A stretch of 64,000 bases of DNA from Leptolyngbya sp. FACHB-8. Its GTDB lineage: Bacteria > Cyanobacteriota > Cyanobacteriia > Elainellales > Elainellaceae. The first letter of the stretch is position 1, and every line of letters begins with the position of its first letter. This document shows, in pieces, positions 45,461 to 54,480 of this stretch. The DNA is taken from NCBI RefSeq assembly GCF_014695575.1, contig NZ_JACJOO010000084.1, forward strand, positions 221,859 through 285,858, in the 5' to 3' direction. The notes under the pieces are model-generated. The model saw nothing but the letters and a program-made list of their open reading frames with translations, did no database searches and had not been told where the DNA came from. Position numbers and translations under genes: made by a program.

Positions 45461-45547
45461 TAGCAATATGCAAGTGCGTTAAGTGCAGTGGTGTGTGGCA
45501 CGAAGAGTGCCACACACCACTGCACTTAATCAACCCACACAGCGCTA
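45461..45547 (+). mobile_element. Family C' MITE (87 bp, TA duplication)
   Basis: Ends TAGCAATATGCAAGTGCG and CACACAGCGCTA, flanked by TA (45459-45460, 45548-45549). Central hairpin (AGTGGTGTGTGGCAC arms) differs from the C' copy at 14282 in both arms. Confidence 0.7.
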
Positions 45548-45625
45548 TAAGAAATGATATGAGAAGTCATCCTTGAACCGAAGGACTCAAAAATTTCTGC
45601 TTTAATCCTCACAGAAGCAATCAGC

Positions 45626-46807
45626 ATGGGAGCGGAGGGAGTCTTGGATAACCTCAAAGTCATCGTTATTGGCGCTGGAATGGGTGGCTTGACCGCAGGC
45701 ATCGCCTTGAAGCAGGCCGGGTATCAGGTGGAGGTCTACGATCGCGTGCGGGAACTGCGTCCTGCCGGGGCCGGGATTTCCCTCTGGTCAAATGGCGTAA
45801 AGGTATTGAATCGGTTGGGATTGGGGCAGGCGATCGCCAACATCGGCGGGCAAATGAACCGCATGGCCTACTATGACATGCACGGCGAACTGCTCACGGG
45901 CTTTAGCTTACAACCGCTCATTGATACCGTTGGGCAACGCCCTTACCCCGTTGCCCGTACCGATCTACAGGGAATGCTGCTGAATGCCTTTGGAGCCGAT
46001 GACGTACGGCTTAACTTCCGATGTGTAGGGGTGGAGCAGGATGAGAATTCTGTCACGGCTATCTTTGAAGATGGTTCCACCGCGACAGGAGATGTATTGG
46101 TGGCGGCAGATGGGACTCACTCCTTCCTGCGGAGTTATGTTCTGGGGGAAACCCTGGAACGGCAGTATGCGGGCTATGTGAATTGGAACGGTTTGGTTTC
46201 CATCAGCGAGGATTTGGCTCCAGCAGATAGCTGGGTGCTGTATGTAGGTGAACATAAGCGAGCCTCCCTTATGCCCGTGGGTAGCGACCAGTTCTACTTT
46301 TTCCTGGATGTGCCGTTACCCAAAGGCACCGTTAGCAGTCCCGACACGTATCAAGAGGAATTATTTAGCTTCTTCAAAGGCTGGGCGGCTCCGGTACAAA
46401 CTCTCATTCAGCGTCTTGATCCAACCAAAACAAACCGCATCGAAATTCACGATGTCCCCCCCCTGCAAACCCTTGTCAAAGGACGCGTTGCACTTCTGGG
46501 CGATGCAGGCCACAGCACAACTCCAGATCTGGGACAGGGCGGCTGTCAAGCATTGGAAGATGCATTAGTCCTAACCACCTATTTGCAAACCACCAACTTA
46601 AGTGTAGAAGATGCGTTACAACGCTATGAAGCTGCGCGGAAAGATCGGGTCGCAGATATTGTGACTCGTGCTCGGAAACGATCGGATGTTACCCACGGAA
46701 AAGATGCAGCTAAAACTCAAGAATGGTATGAGGAATTAAAAACCGAAGACGGTAGCAACATTATGGGAGCTATTTCTCGAACAATTTTAGCAGGACCCTT
46801 GGGTTAG
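45626..46807 (+). CDS. hpxO: FAD-dependent urate hydroxylase
   Basis: 393 aa. It matches HpxO closely: KVIVIGAGMGGLTAGIAL (FAD dinucleotide site), AGISLWSNGVKVLNRLGLG, RQYAGYVNWNGLVSI, ASLMPVGSDQFYFFLDVPLP, ALLGDAGHSTTPDLGQGG (second FAD motif) and TRARKRSDVTHGKD. HpxO oxidises urate to 5-hydroxyisourate with NADH and O2, an alternative to cofactor-free uricase. uraD follows after 79 bp in the same direction, which supports the assignment over other aromatic monooxygenases. The intervening HIU hydrolase gene is not present. Confidence 0.9.
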   Translation: MGAEGVLDNLKVIVIGAGMGGLTAGIALKQAGYQVEVYDRVRELRPAGAGISLWSNGVKVLNRLGLGQAIANIGGQMNRMAYYDMHGELLTGFSLQPLIDTVGQRPYPVARTDLQGMLLNAFGADDVRLNFRCVGVEQDENSVTAIFEDGSTATGDVLVAADGTHSFLRSYVLGETLERQYAGYVNWNGLVSISEDLAPADSWVLYVGEHKRASLMPVGSDQFYFFLDVPLPKGTVSSPDTYQEELFSFFKGWAAPVQTLIQRLDPTKTNRIEIHDVPPLQTLVKGRVALLGDAGHSTTPDLGQGGCQALEDALVLTTYLQTTNLSVEDALQRYEAARKDRVADIVTRARKRSDVTHGKDAAKTQEWYEELKTEDGSNIMGAISRTILAGPLG

Positions 46808-46813
46808 CTATAG

Positions 46814-46844
46814 GTGTAGGAGTGAATAAAATTCACTCCTACAC
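46814..46844. repeat. Hairpin between hpxO and uraD
   Basis: 14-nt perfect arms (GTGTAGGAGTGAAT and complement) with AAA loop, 6 nt after the hpxO stop. May attenuate or process the transcript. Confidence 0.6.
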
Positions 46845-46886
46845 GCACCAGTATTTATAGAAAAATACACATTTTTTCGGACGGAT

Positions 46887-47396
46887 ATGCAACAAATTCG
46901 CTACACTATTGCCGATATTAATCAAATGAATGAGGATACGTTTGTTAGTACCTTTGGTGAATTATTTGAGCAAACACCAGCGATCGCCCACACCGTTTAC
47001 CATCATCATCCTTTCACATCTTTAGAAGCTCTGTATGATGCTATCAGCCATACAGTTAAAAGCCTTGAGCCAGAAGCCCAACTAGCTTTCATCCGCGCTC
47101 ATCCTGACTTAGGTAGCAAAGCAAAGATGGCGGATGCATCAGTTCAGGAACAGCAAGGTGCTGGGCTTAATCAACTAACCCCCAAAGAGTTTGAGCGGTT
47201 CACTCGCTTAAATCAAACCTATAAATCAACCTTCGGGTTCCCCTTTATCATTGCTGTGCGCAACCACACCAAAGACTCTATTCTTGAAGCATTTGAGCAG
47301 CGCTTGCAAAACTCAGCGGAGCAGGAACGCGATCGCGCCCTGCAGGAAATCATCCAGATTGCGAAATTTCGATTGAGCGATCGTGTAGAAGTTTAA
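46887..47396 (+). CDS. uraD: 2-oxo-4-hydroxy-4-carboxy-5-ureidoimidazoline decarboxylase
   Basis: 169 aa, normal for OHCU decarboxylase. Catalytic His72 in FIRAHPDLGSKAKM and the conserved FGFPFIIAVRNHTKDSIL. It decarboxylates OHCU to S-allantoin, the third step of urate breakdown; HpxO upstream performs the first. The second enzyme, HIU hydrolase (UraH), is not adjacent; HIU also hydrolyses spontaneously. Confidence 0.92.
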   Translation: MQQIRYTIADINQMNEDTFVSTFGELFEQTPAIAHTVYHHHPFTSLEALYDAISHTVKSLEPEAQLAFIRAHPDLGSKAKMADASVQEQQGAGLNQLTPKEFERFTRLNQTYKSTFGFPFIIAVRNHTKDSILEAFEQRLQNSAEQERDRALQEIIQIAKFRLSDRVEV

Positions 47397-47418
47397 CCTT
47401 CTCAAACAAAATCTGGTG

Positions 47419-47477
47419 TTGCTAAATGCAGGGGTGAGGTGTGGAACTACGCCACACCTCACCCCTGCATTTAGCAA
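47419..47477 (+). terminator. Long perfect hairpin between uraD and convergent gene
   Basis: 26-nt perfect arms and a 7-nt loop, 22 nt after the uraD stop and 12 nt from the end of the convergent glycosyltransferase gene. Could terminate both. Confidence 0.7.
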
Positions 47478-47488
47478 TGTCGTCTTTT

Positions 47489-48691
47489 TTAGACCTCAAA
47501 GCCAATTTCCTGAAGGCTTTGGCGAATGCGCTCTGCTTCTTGAGGATTGGTGGCTTCGTGAAGCTTTACCGCCTGCCGAAACGACTCTAAACTCTCCCGG
47601 ACACGCCCTAATTTAAGCAGGGCCACTCCCAAATTTTGATGAACTTCGGCGTGATCGGGTTCTAGTTCAATCGCCCGGTGATAGTGGGCGATCGCCTCCT
47701 TCGGCTTCCCTAAAGCCCGTAGTGTAGTACCCAGATTAAAATGGCCCAGGGCAAAGTCAGGCGCGCTTTCCACACAGCGCTGATAACACTGACGCGCCTG
47801 ATCCAGTTGCCCGGCTTGCTTAAAGAGGCCGCCTACATTGGTATAGGCACCCAATTTGAGGCGATCGCCAATCGGCTGCTTCAAGGCAACCCGGTAATGG
47901 GAAAGGGCCAATTCAGGATTTTGCTGCCGGGTCAGGGCAATGCCCAGGTGATAGTGCAGCTCGTAGGACAGCATTGGATTGGGCGATGCCTGCTTCTCCT
48001 GGATTTGCAATCCCTGCTTCAGCAGTTGAATTCCCTTATCGATGTCCCCCTCCTGCACATACAGGGCTCCCAATTTACTACAGCCATACACATCATCGGG
48101 ATGCTCGGCTAGATAACCTTCCATCGCAGTACGAGCACGGGCGGCTTTGTCCTGTTGGGCGATCGCTCCCGGCTCATAACCCACGTGGCGCAAGGCTACT
48201 CCCGGCAAATCTACCACTTTCCATTCGGGCTCCTGTCGCATTAACGCGAATACACTGTCATCAATCAGCGCATGGTAGGGACGATTGAAGCGGACCTCAG
48301 GATGGCGGCGAAACAAGCGGGAAACCAGGGAATACGGCGATTGTGTCGCGCCCACTTCGTGACGCAGGAGGTTCACCACCAAAACGTTTTCCACCTGAAT
48401 GGCTTGCTGAATCAAGGGAATCGCTTCCTCGACCAGAGTTTCGTCGGCATCCAGCACCAGCACCCAGTCCTGCGTTACATGGCGTAGGGCTTCGTTACGG
48501 GCATCGGAAAAACTACCATTCCAGGGAAAGTGGGCCACCGTTGCGCCAAGGGATTGGGCGATCGCCACTGTCTCATCAGTCGAGCCCGTATCGAGGATGA
48601 TCTGCTCATCGACGAGCGATCGCACGCTCTCCAGGCATTGGGGCAGATTCTCCGCCTCATTCCGCACGATCATGCAAAGACTAAGGCCCAT
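47489..48691 (-). CDS. GT2 glycosyltransferase with TPR repeats
   Basis: 400 aa. The N-terminal GT-A domain: LSLCMIVRNEAENLPQCLES, ILDTGSTDET, SFSDARNEALRHVTQDWVLVLDADE (DxD metal site). From about residue 185 on, at least five tetratricopeptide repeats (e.g. GHFNLGTTLRALGKPKEAIAHYHRAI). This two-part layout is common in cyanobacteria and is thought to act on peptides or proteins, like SunS-type enzymes. Neither acceptor nor sugar can be predicted. Confidence 0.88.
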   Translation of the reverse strand: MGLSLCMIVRNEAENLPQCLESVRSLVDEQIILDTGSTDETVAIAQSLGATVAHFPWNGSFSDARNEALRHVTQDWVLVLDADETLVEEAIPLIQQAIQVENVLVVNLLRHEVGATQSPYSLVSRLFRRHPEVRFNRPYHALIDDSVFALMRQEPEWKVVDLPGVALRHVGYEPGAIAQQDKAARARTAMEGYLAEHPDDVYGCSKLGALYVQEGDIDKGIQLLKQGLQIQEKQASPNPMLSYELHYHLGIALTRQQNPELALSHYRVALKQPIGDRLKLGAYTNVGGLFKQAGQLDQARQCYQRCVESAPDFALGHFNLGTTLRALGKPKEAIAHYHRAIELEPDHAEVHQNLGVALLKLGRVRESLESFRQAVKLHEATNPQEAERIRQSLQEIGFEV

Positions 48692-48805
48692 AACGCTCCT
48701 CAGATGTTATCAATCCAACACAGTGTTCAGATTAACCTTTGAGAGGAGGTGGGGAAAAGTGGGTAGGGGCGCGAGAGGGAAACAGGAACCGGAAAGCTCA
48801 AGGCT

Positions 48806-48973
48806 GTTTTAATTGGGTTTCGTGCATCTCGCCACAAAACACAATTAAAACGGCAAATTCCAGCTCACTTTAGTACGCTCTAAATTTTTCCTGAGCAGTT
48901 GTGGGCTGATGTAAGTTCATATCATCTAGAGCATCGAAGTTGTATTTGGTGGCTAAGCCCACCAAATACAACT
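48806..48973. repeat. Two hairpins in the GT2-to-89-aa-gene gap
   Basis: 48806-48851: about 19-nt arms with mismatches (GTTTTAATTG core). 48938-48973: 15-nt arms (AGTTGTATTTGGTGG). The second lies 46 nt past the stop of the minus-strand gene at 49019 and may terminate it. No gene in between. Confidence 0.55.
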
Positions 48974-49018
48974 GGGATACGTAACGCCTTTTGTCAGCCT
49001 TCATGTAGAGGTTGCCGT

Positions 49019-49288
49019 TCAGGAGTTTATCAAACCCCGCGCCTTGTCCAGAGTGCCTTTGTGATCCTGCCACCAGTCTTTTAGGGCTTCGACATACTCG
49101 GCTCCAGCCGCTTTGTAGAGATCCGATTCAGGGGTGTTGTACTCAGCGCTGTCAATCAAAACACGGGCCAGGCGGGCCACATCTTCTGGCTCTTTTGAAG
49201 CTTCAAACGTATCAGCTAGAGTATCCAGATGTTCTAGCTTTGCTGTTAAATGCTCACGTGCATCCATGGTATTTACCTCGTTCGCCAT
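49019..49288 (-). CDS. Conserved hypothetical protein
   Basis: 89 aa; a second ATG lies eight codons in. Acidic and helical: LEHLDTLADTFEASKEPEDVARLARVLIDSAEYNTPESD and EYVEALKDWWQDHKG. Looks like a small helical bundle. No family recognised. Confidence 0.65.
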   Translation of the reverse strand: MANEVNTMDAREHLTAKLEHLDTLADTFEASKEPEDVARLARVLIDSAEYNTPESDLYKAAGAEYVEALKDWWQDHKGTLDKARGLINS

Positions 49289-49476
49289 TTCAATAGTGAG
49301 CTCATGGCAGAGTTAGTGTCATTCTCCTAGAGAGAGGTTTAGGCGACCGCAGAATTTAATAATATTCAGTACAAATGCACTAATATAGATTGTCGACTGA
49401 CGTCAGAAATACCCGGATCAATCTCGAAATATGCCGCAGTAAATAGAAGACCAAGGGGAACTCTAGATGTAACCTA

Positions 49477-50847
49477 ATGGTCAAGGAAAAAAACACACCG
49501 CACGGCACGGGTAAAGCCTACGCTTCAGGTTTTATGGCACTCAAACATCTATCAGAAATTTTTGATTCATTTAGACATAGCCCTGCCCAGAACCCTGAGA
49601 TGGAAACGTCTAGCCACTCCACTCAAAGCTCCAGGCTCCCTACATCCAGGCGTCCTTCCCGAGGTAGGAAACCGAAGGCTAACGGCGACACATTGCGTTT
49701 CATTTCTCTGGTCGTTGCCACGTATCTCGGCGTAGGGGCATTTATTGTGGCATCCCCCTTTGGGAGCGCCCAATCCGTGCGCCAACAAGCAACGATTTCT
49801 CCCAGAGACGGCTCAAGCGTAGTTGATCTGCGATCGGCCCCGGCAGGAGCGGGGCGTGTGTTTGGCCAGGGGCGATCGGGCGATAGTGGCGAAATTGTGG
49901 ATGAACATCAAGGGGATGACGGCTACACCTGGTATTTCATCCGTTTTCCAAACATGACACGAGGAGCGTGGGTACGGTCTGACACCGTCTCCCTGGGTAA
50001 TGCAGGGGCCGCCTCAACGCCTCCATCATCCGGCGTTGCAGTTCCCCAAGCTTCAAGAGACCCCCTTCCCAACCAACCGGGCACAACAGCGCCCTCGGGT
50101 GGCTTAAGCGCTCATTTGGAACCCAGTTCCAATCAATATGCCACCACAGGGTCGATCGCCCAGCCAAGTTCCCAGACTCAACCTCGGCGGCGATTGGGTT
50201 TTCGGCGCCCCTCCCTCACAACCACTCCTGTAAATCCTGTGCAACCGCCTCGTAACGAGACTGCCCCCTTCAATCAGGAGGTAGTCGATTATTTCTTAGA
50301 AATAGCTTTGGGCAATGAATGGGGTAGTAGCAATAACACCATCCGCCGATGGACTCAGAATTTGCGGATTCAAATTGTGGGGTCGCCAACCGAGACGGAC
50401 ATGGCCACGCTCCAGGCTGTTGTGTCCGAATTAAATCAGCTCACCAACGGCCAGGTTAGTCTGCAATTCGTGCAGGACAATCCCAACGTCCAGCTTTACT
50501 TTGTTCCTCAATCTGAATTCAGCCGCTATGAGCCCAACTATGTTCCACAGAACCTAGGGTTCTTCTGGAGCCGCTGGAATGACAGGGGCATTTACAACTC
50601 CCGCATTCTGATTTCTACAACGGGCGTGTCTCAAACTGAGCGATCGCACCTCATCCGTGAGGAGTTAACGCAATCCATGGGGCTGATGCGTGACTCCTAT
50701 CGCTACGACGACAGCATCTTTCAACAGCGCTGGACACAAACTACTCGATACTCCGACATCGATCGCGCCATCATCCAACTGCTCTATCGCCCTGATATTC
50801 GACCAGGCATGACACGGGCACAGGTTCTGACGCAATTAGGCCTTTAA
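49477..50847 (+). CDS. DUF2927 family protein with SH3-like region, membrane-anchored
   Basis: 456 aa. A Ser/Arg-rich cytoplasmic N-terminus, one membrane segment (ISLVVATYLGVGAFIVASPFG near 85-105), then an SH3-like domain (SVVDLRSAPAGAGRVFGQG ... WYFIRF ... GAWVRSD), a Pro/Ser linker, and a C-terminal DUF2927 domain containing LIREELTQSMGLMRDSYRYDDSIF and PGMTRAQVLTQLGL. DUF2927 looks like a metallopeptidase-related fold without a complete HExxH. Later ATGs (codons 20 or 42) are possible starts. Probably periplasmic and linked to the cell wall. Confidence 0.7.
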   Translation: MVKEKNTPHGTGKAYASGFMALKHLSEIFDSFRHSPAQNPEMETSSHSTQSSRLPTSRRPSRGRKPKANGDTLRFISLVVATYLGVGAFIVASPFGSAQSVRQQATISPRDGSSVVDLRSAPAGAGRVFGQGRSGDSGEIVDEHQGDDGYTWYFIRFPNMTRGAWVRSDTVSLGNAGAASTPPSSGVAVPQASRDPLPNQPGTTAPSGGLSAHLEPSSNQYATTGSIAQPSSQTQPRRRLGFRRPSLTTTPVNPVQPPRNETAPFNQEVVDYFLEIALGNEWGSSNNTIRRWTQNLRIQIVGSPTETDMATLQAVVSELNQLTNGQVSLQFVQDNPNVQLYFVPQSEFSRYEPNYVPQNLGFFWSRWNDRGIYNSRILISTTGVSQTERSHLIREELTQSMGLMRDSYRYDDSIFQQRWTQTTRYSDIDRAIIQLLYRPDIRPGMTRAQVLTQLGL

Positions 50848-50884
50848 GGCCCAGTGATTCTCCACGTTAATCTTGACCCTGAGA

Positions 50885-50906
50885 GGTGGCGGCTTCGCTC
50901 GCCACC
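50885..50906 (+). terminator. Short hairpin after the DUF2927 gene
   Basis: GGTGGCG and CGCCACC arms, loop containing GCTTCGC, 38 nt past the stop. Confidence 0.5.
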
Positions 50907-50918
50907 GTACTGAGAACC

Positions 50919-50997
50919 AGGAAGGTTATTTTTTGAAAAGCCGCGCGGAGCGCGGCTTTTCAAAAAATAACCTGTCCTAGCCAGAGCGCGTAAGGCT
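50919..50997 (+). mobile_element. Family G hairpin repeat (copy G2)
   Basis: Perfect hairpin 50923-50973 with 24-nt arms and GGA loop (GCGC-GGA-GCGC apex), followed by TGTCCTAGCCAGAGCGCGTAAGGCTA and TA. Counterpart of 37484-37558, inverted. The limits are uncertain. Confidence 0.5.
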
Positions 50998-51089
50998 ATA
51001 CATGGCGGCAATTAGCCTGGCTTTTGTCCAGGCTTTCATGATTCCTCATTTGTCGATAGGCTAGGGAAATTCTCTGGAGGCGATCGCCC

Positions 51090-51857
51090 ATGACCCCCCT
51101 TAAGCTGTTGTTCATTCGCCACGCTCAATCGGTCGGCAACGTCGAAAAGCGGATGCAGGGCAATGCTGACTTTCCCCTCACCGAAGAAGGACGTCGGCAA
51201 GCCGCAAAGCTGGCCCAGCGCCTACGGGAAGAGGGATGGCGGCCCACCCACATTTACAGCAGCCCAATTAAACGTACGGTTCAGACCACCGAAATCCTGT
51301 TGTCCCATTTCCTGGCCGATTTTCTCCCCACTAGCTTGCGGGATGAAACCGGGGTCAACGAGCTCAATCCTATGGAGCCAGAGATTACCGCAGCGGCTCT
51401 GGGCGGGTCGGGCGACCTGTCTCCCATTCCCGTTAGCTATGCAGATGCCCTGGTAGAGCATAAGAACGGCCAGTTTGAGGGGCTAACCTGGGCCGAAGCG
51501 CAAGAAAAATTCCCACAATTATGTCTGCAACTGGAAACATCGCTGGATTGGATTCCGGTTCCAGGAGCGGAGACCTTAATGGATGCACGCGATCGCACCC
51601 AACAATTCATTAGCGACCTGGTCGAACGGCACCAGAACGGTGACCACGTTCTAATCGTGACCCACAGTTGGATTTTGCAACATTTGCTGGCTACACTGTT
51701 GGGGTGCGATCGCACCTGGCGCATTGCCTCCAGGAATACCGGAATGTTTGAATTTTGGATTGAGCGATCGCGCTGGTTCCGCCCCGACCCCCAGACCCGG
51801 CTTAACACCGACCTGTGGCAAGTCCGCCGCTTTAACGATCACCATCATCTGCTGTAG
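51090..51857 (+). CDS. Histidine phosphatase (phosphoglycerate-mutase-like)
   Basis: 255 aa. RHG-type motif LLFIRHAQSVGNVEKRMQG with the phosphorylated His near residue 10, IYSSPIKRTVQTTEILL, and the second His in VLIVTHSWILQHLL. Acts as a broad phosphatase or mutase-like enzyme; substrates in cyanobacteria are varied. A HIP1 octamer overlaps the region just before the ATG, preceded by TGGAGG. Confidence 0.88.
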   Translation: MTPLKLLFIRHAQSVGNVEKRMQGNADFPLTEEGRRQAAKLAQRLREEGWRPTHIYSSPIKRTVQTTEILLSHFLADFLPTSLRDETGVNELNPMEPEITAAALGGSGDLSPIPVSYADALVEHKNGQFEGLTWAEAQEKFPQLCLQLETSLDWIPVPGAETLMDARDRTQQFISDLVERHQNGDHVLIVTHSWILQHLLATLLGCDRTWRIASRNTGMFEFWIERSRWFRPDPQTRLNTDLWQVRRFNDHHHLL

Positions 51858-51887
51858 TGGCCCTCCCCCTGGAGCTCAGCAGTTTCT

Positions 51888-51936
51888 GAATGGTTGGTGT
51901 GGCGAGATACGCTGCATCTCGCCACACCAACCATTC
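51888..51936 (+). terminator. Perfect hairpin after the phosphatase gene
   Basis: 21-nt perfect arms (51888-51908, 51916-51936), 7-nt loop, 30 nt past the stop. Confidence 0.65.
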
Positions 51937-52087
51937 ACCGAAGTAAAACGCATTCGATGCAATGATGAAGTACTCTGAACAAGGTGTTGTAAAATTTCAA
52001 GCAATATTGATGTTGCTGTGTTTCCCCACGAAATTTTTTCAGGGTCGTATGAGCGGTTGGGGTTTTCTACCATAAGAGCATCCAGCC

Positions 52088-52993
52088 ATGATTCAATCTA
52101 TCGACGAGATTGCGCTTCAGGCGCGCCAAGGCAGTATTTCTGCCATTATCCAAATCCTTAACGAGAAGCTGGCAGATTCCGGCGTACGCACTCGGGCCAT
52201 GCTCGACGGTGGAGTTTTGCAATTGCTATGCGAAGCGGCCACCCCCGACCAACTGGAACAAACCACGCTGGTCGAGCGGATCCGCTACCTACTTGAGGGA
52301 ATTAGCCCCCAGAAGATTCGGCGTGTCAATATTAATAGCCGCATTGTGCGTGAGCAACAATTGCTCTGGCTCGATGAAATTCAGCGTGACCCACACAGTC
52401 AGTTGCTGTGGTCCCAAGAAATCTGTCTGAAGCGCCCCAACCCCCTCAAGCGCTGGCAGGAAAACCGTAAGCTGAATCGGGACATTGTGATGATGGCCCC
52501 CATTCCTAAAAGCGAAAGCCGGGCAAAAAGTGCGTCGCGCCATTTCTGGCGTGGAATTCTTGTAGGCGGCAGCAGCTTGGGATTACTCATCCTTTTGGTT
52601 GGTTGGGCGGTCTCCGATTGGCTAGGCTATCGGCCAGGCCAGTTTCTGCAAGCAGCCAACGAAGCCCCTACGGCTCCCGAACCGGCGGCAAGCCCGACGG
52701 TAAGCCCTGTAGCGAGCCCTGTAGCAAGTCCTGTAGCTACAACCACGGTCAGCCCTGACCCCTTTGTGGAAGCGGTGCGTCTGGCGGAGCAAACGGTCAG
52801 TGCAGGACAAACGGCCAAGTCATCTGCTGAGTGGTTAGAACTCGCAAGCCGTTGGCAAAAGGCGGCTGATTTGATGTCTCAGGTACCTGCCACAGACAGC
52901 CGCTACGCAACGGCCCAGAACCGAACTCAGCTTTATAGCCAAAATAGCGAAGCCGCCCAAAAACGGGCCGCTGCTTTGCGCGGGAGCCCTTGA
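52088..52993 (+). CDS. Cyanobacterial membrane-anchored hypothetical protein
   Basis: 301 aa. Residues 1-125 form a cytoplasmic domain (IDEIALQARQGSISAIIQILNEKLADSGV...; repeated QLLW), then one membrane segment GILVGGSSLGLLILLVGWAV near 157-176. A short tandem SPVA/SPVA-type Pro-Ser linker (about 205-225) leads to a helical periplasmic tail (LAEQTVSAGQTAKSSAEWL). The layout recurs in cyanobacteria from memory; the function is unknown. The Ala-Ser-Pro repeats are nearly identical at DNA level and could vary in number. Confidence 0.68.
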   Translation: MIQSIDEIALQARQGSISAIIQILNEKLADSGVRTRAMLDGGVLQLLCEAATPDQLEQTTLVERIRYLLEGISPQKIRRVNINSRIVREQQLLWLDEIQRDPHSQLLWSQEICLKRPNPLKRWQENRKLNRDIVMMAPIPKSESRAKSASRHFWRGILVGGSSLGLLILLVGWAVSDWLGYRPGQFLQAANEAPTAPEPAASPTVSPVASPVASPVATTTVSPDPFVEAVRLAEQTVSAGQTAKSSAEWLELASRWQKAADLMSQVPATDSRYATAQNRTQLYSQNSEAAQKRAAALRGSP

Positions 52994-53023
52994 ACAGGAC
53001 TAAAACTGTATGGCAAGAATCAA

Positions 53024-53067
53024 CCTATGTTTGGGTGTGCTAAGTACTCCAGGTCACCAAACATAGG
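53024..53067 (+). terminator. Hairpin after the membrane-anchored protein gene
   Basis: Arms CCTATGTTTGG and CCAAACATAGG; 30 nt past the stop. Confidence 0.5.
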
Positions 53068-53158
53068 CCAATTTAAGCTATTGAGTACCAGGGTTTCAGC
53101 AGCTCAAGTTTGCTGACGTTTAGAGAAGGGAAATGCCTCGCACTTCCTTCCTCTAATT

Positions 53159-53206
53159 TTCAAGTGTGAAGAGATGCTCGCCAAGCGGGCATCTCCTCAC
53201 ACTTGA
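53159..53206 (-). terminator. Hairpin after the 97-aa membrane protein gene
   Basis: About 22-nt arms with one mismatch (TTCAAGTGTGAAGAGATGC), AAG loop; 24 nt past the stop at 53230. Confidence 0.6.
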
Positions 53207-53229
53207 AGGGCTAAATATAGGATGGAAGG

Positions 53230-53523
53230 CTAGCGATCGCCCCATCGTTCTCCTCGTAGGGAGGCGAACTCCGAGGTGCCTGGCAGACTACCCGTCAGAG
53301 TGCCAATGGCACTTAAGGTCGCCGATGCGACCAGCAGTAAAATGCCAAGGGCAATAGAAGAATGGGGTGTTGGAGTAGTAAGGGTAACCGCTGCCACAGA
53401 GGCATCCTGAACCGACGGCGAAGCAAAAGAGTGGGATGGTTCCACCCCTCCAGCCCCGCCGAGCAGTCCAACCATGCCATAAAATACCAAAAACCAGGCA
53501 AAGCCAACTACAAATCGTCGCAT
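53230..53523 (-). CDS. Small membrane protein, hypothetical
   Basis: 97 aa. First segment VGFAWFLVFYGMVGLLGGAG serves as signal anchor; second segment SIALGILLLVASATLSAIGTL near 55-75; the short hydrophilic tail ends RGERWGDR. No family recognised. Confidence 0.62.
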   Translation of the reverse strand: MRRFVVGFAWFLVFYGMVGLLGGAGGVEPSHSFASPSVQDASVAAVTLTTPTPHSSIALGILLLVASATLSAIGTLTGSLPGTSEFASLRGERWGDR

Positions 53524-53622
53524 ACCGGGCCCGAAACGCTAGGGTGAGCTATTAACCGTAACGGTCGCTCATCCAATTTTCAGGATGAATCCTGGCAGGC
53601 CTACAGCTTTTTTACATACTTA

Positions 53623-53744
53623 ACGTCAGTTCGGGATAAGCCGAACCGCCCATTATTGCGTGCGCGACGCGCACGCAATAATGGGCTTTTTCGAGTGCCG
53701 CGCGAAGCGCGGCACTCGAAAAAGCCCTTAACCCGAACTAAGGT
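53623..53744 (+). mobile_element. Family B MITE (copy B2, 122 bp, 6-bp duplication)
   Basis: Ends ACGTCAGTTCGGGATAAG and CTTAACCCGAACTAAGGT, flanked by TACTTA (53617-53622 and 53745-53750). Hairpin apices GCGC-GAC-GCGC and GCGC-GAA-GCGC. Confidence 0.9.
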
Positions 53745-53924
53745 TACTTACAAAATTTTCTGATGGGTGAGGTACGAGAGATAGATGTGGGAATTCGTTC
53801 CCCATCCATCTCTTGCCCAAACCGGGAGACATCATGCTGGCTATTTATAAGACTCTCAATGCCCGACAATAGCAATATCGTCAAAACTGCACATTTATTC
53901 TCTGGTATCCAACTCTCGAATCTC

Positions 53925-54407
53925 ATGAACATACGGATTGGCAACGGGTATGATATCCATCGTCTGGTGAGCGATCGCCCTCTCATCCTCGGCGGCATCT
54001 CCATCCCCCACGAAATGGGGCTTTTGGGCCACAGCGATGCCGATGTACTGACCCACGCCATTATGGATGCCATGCTGGGTGCCCTCTGTCTGGGCGATAT
54101 TGGCCACCTTTTTCCCCCAGGCGAACCCGAATGGGCCGGGGCCGATAGCCTGAAGCTTCTTGCCCAGGTCAATACCCTGATTCAAGAGAAAGGCTGGCAA
54201 ATCGGCAACCTGGATGCAGTCGTCGTTGCCGAACGGCCTAAGCTCAAGCCGCATTTGGTGGCTATGCGCGATCGCCTCTCCCATGTCCTGAACATTGCCC
54301 CTGACCAAGTCAGCGTCAAAGCTACCACCAATGAAAAACTCGGCCCTACAGGTCGAGAAGAAGGCATTGCGGCCTATGCAGTCGCCCTATTGGTTGCTCA
54401 AAGTTAG
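53925..54407 (+). CDS. ispF: 2-C-methyl-D-erythritol 2,4-cyclodiphosphate synthase
   Basis: 160 aa from ATG at 53925 ([14 protein letters not shown]), the family's standard start and length. Zinc ligands Asp10 and His12 (YDIH) and the His in [27 protein letters not shown] and the C-terminal [19 protein letters not shown] complete the pattern. MEP-pathway step making MEcPP for isoprenoids, including carotenoids and phytol. Monocistronic here. Confidence 0.95.
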   Translation: MNIRIGNGYDIHRLVSDRPLILGGISIPHEMGLLGHSDADVLTHAIMDAMLGALCLGDIGHLFPPGEPEWAGADSLKLLAQVNTLIQEKGWQIGNLDAVVVAERPKLKPHLVAMRDRLSHVLNIAPDQVSVKATTNEKLGPTGREEGIAAYAVALLVAQS

Positions 54408-54480
54408 CCAGATCCAAAACCCAAAGCCCTTCTAATTACCTTGCCTGAGAATCACAAATAAAACACCCTGTAATTCTTGC

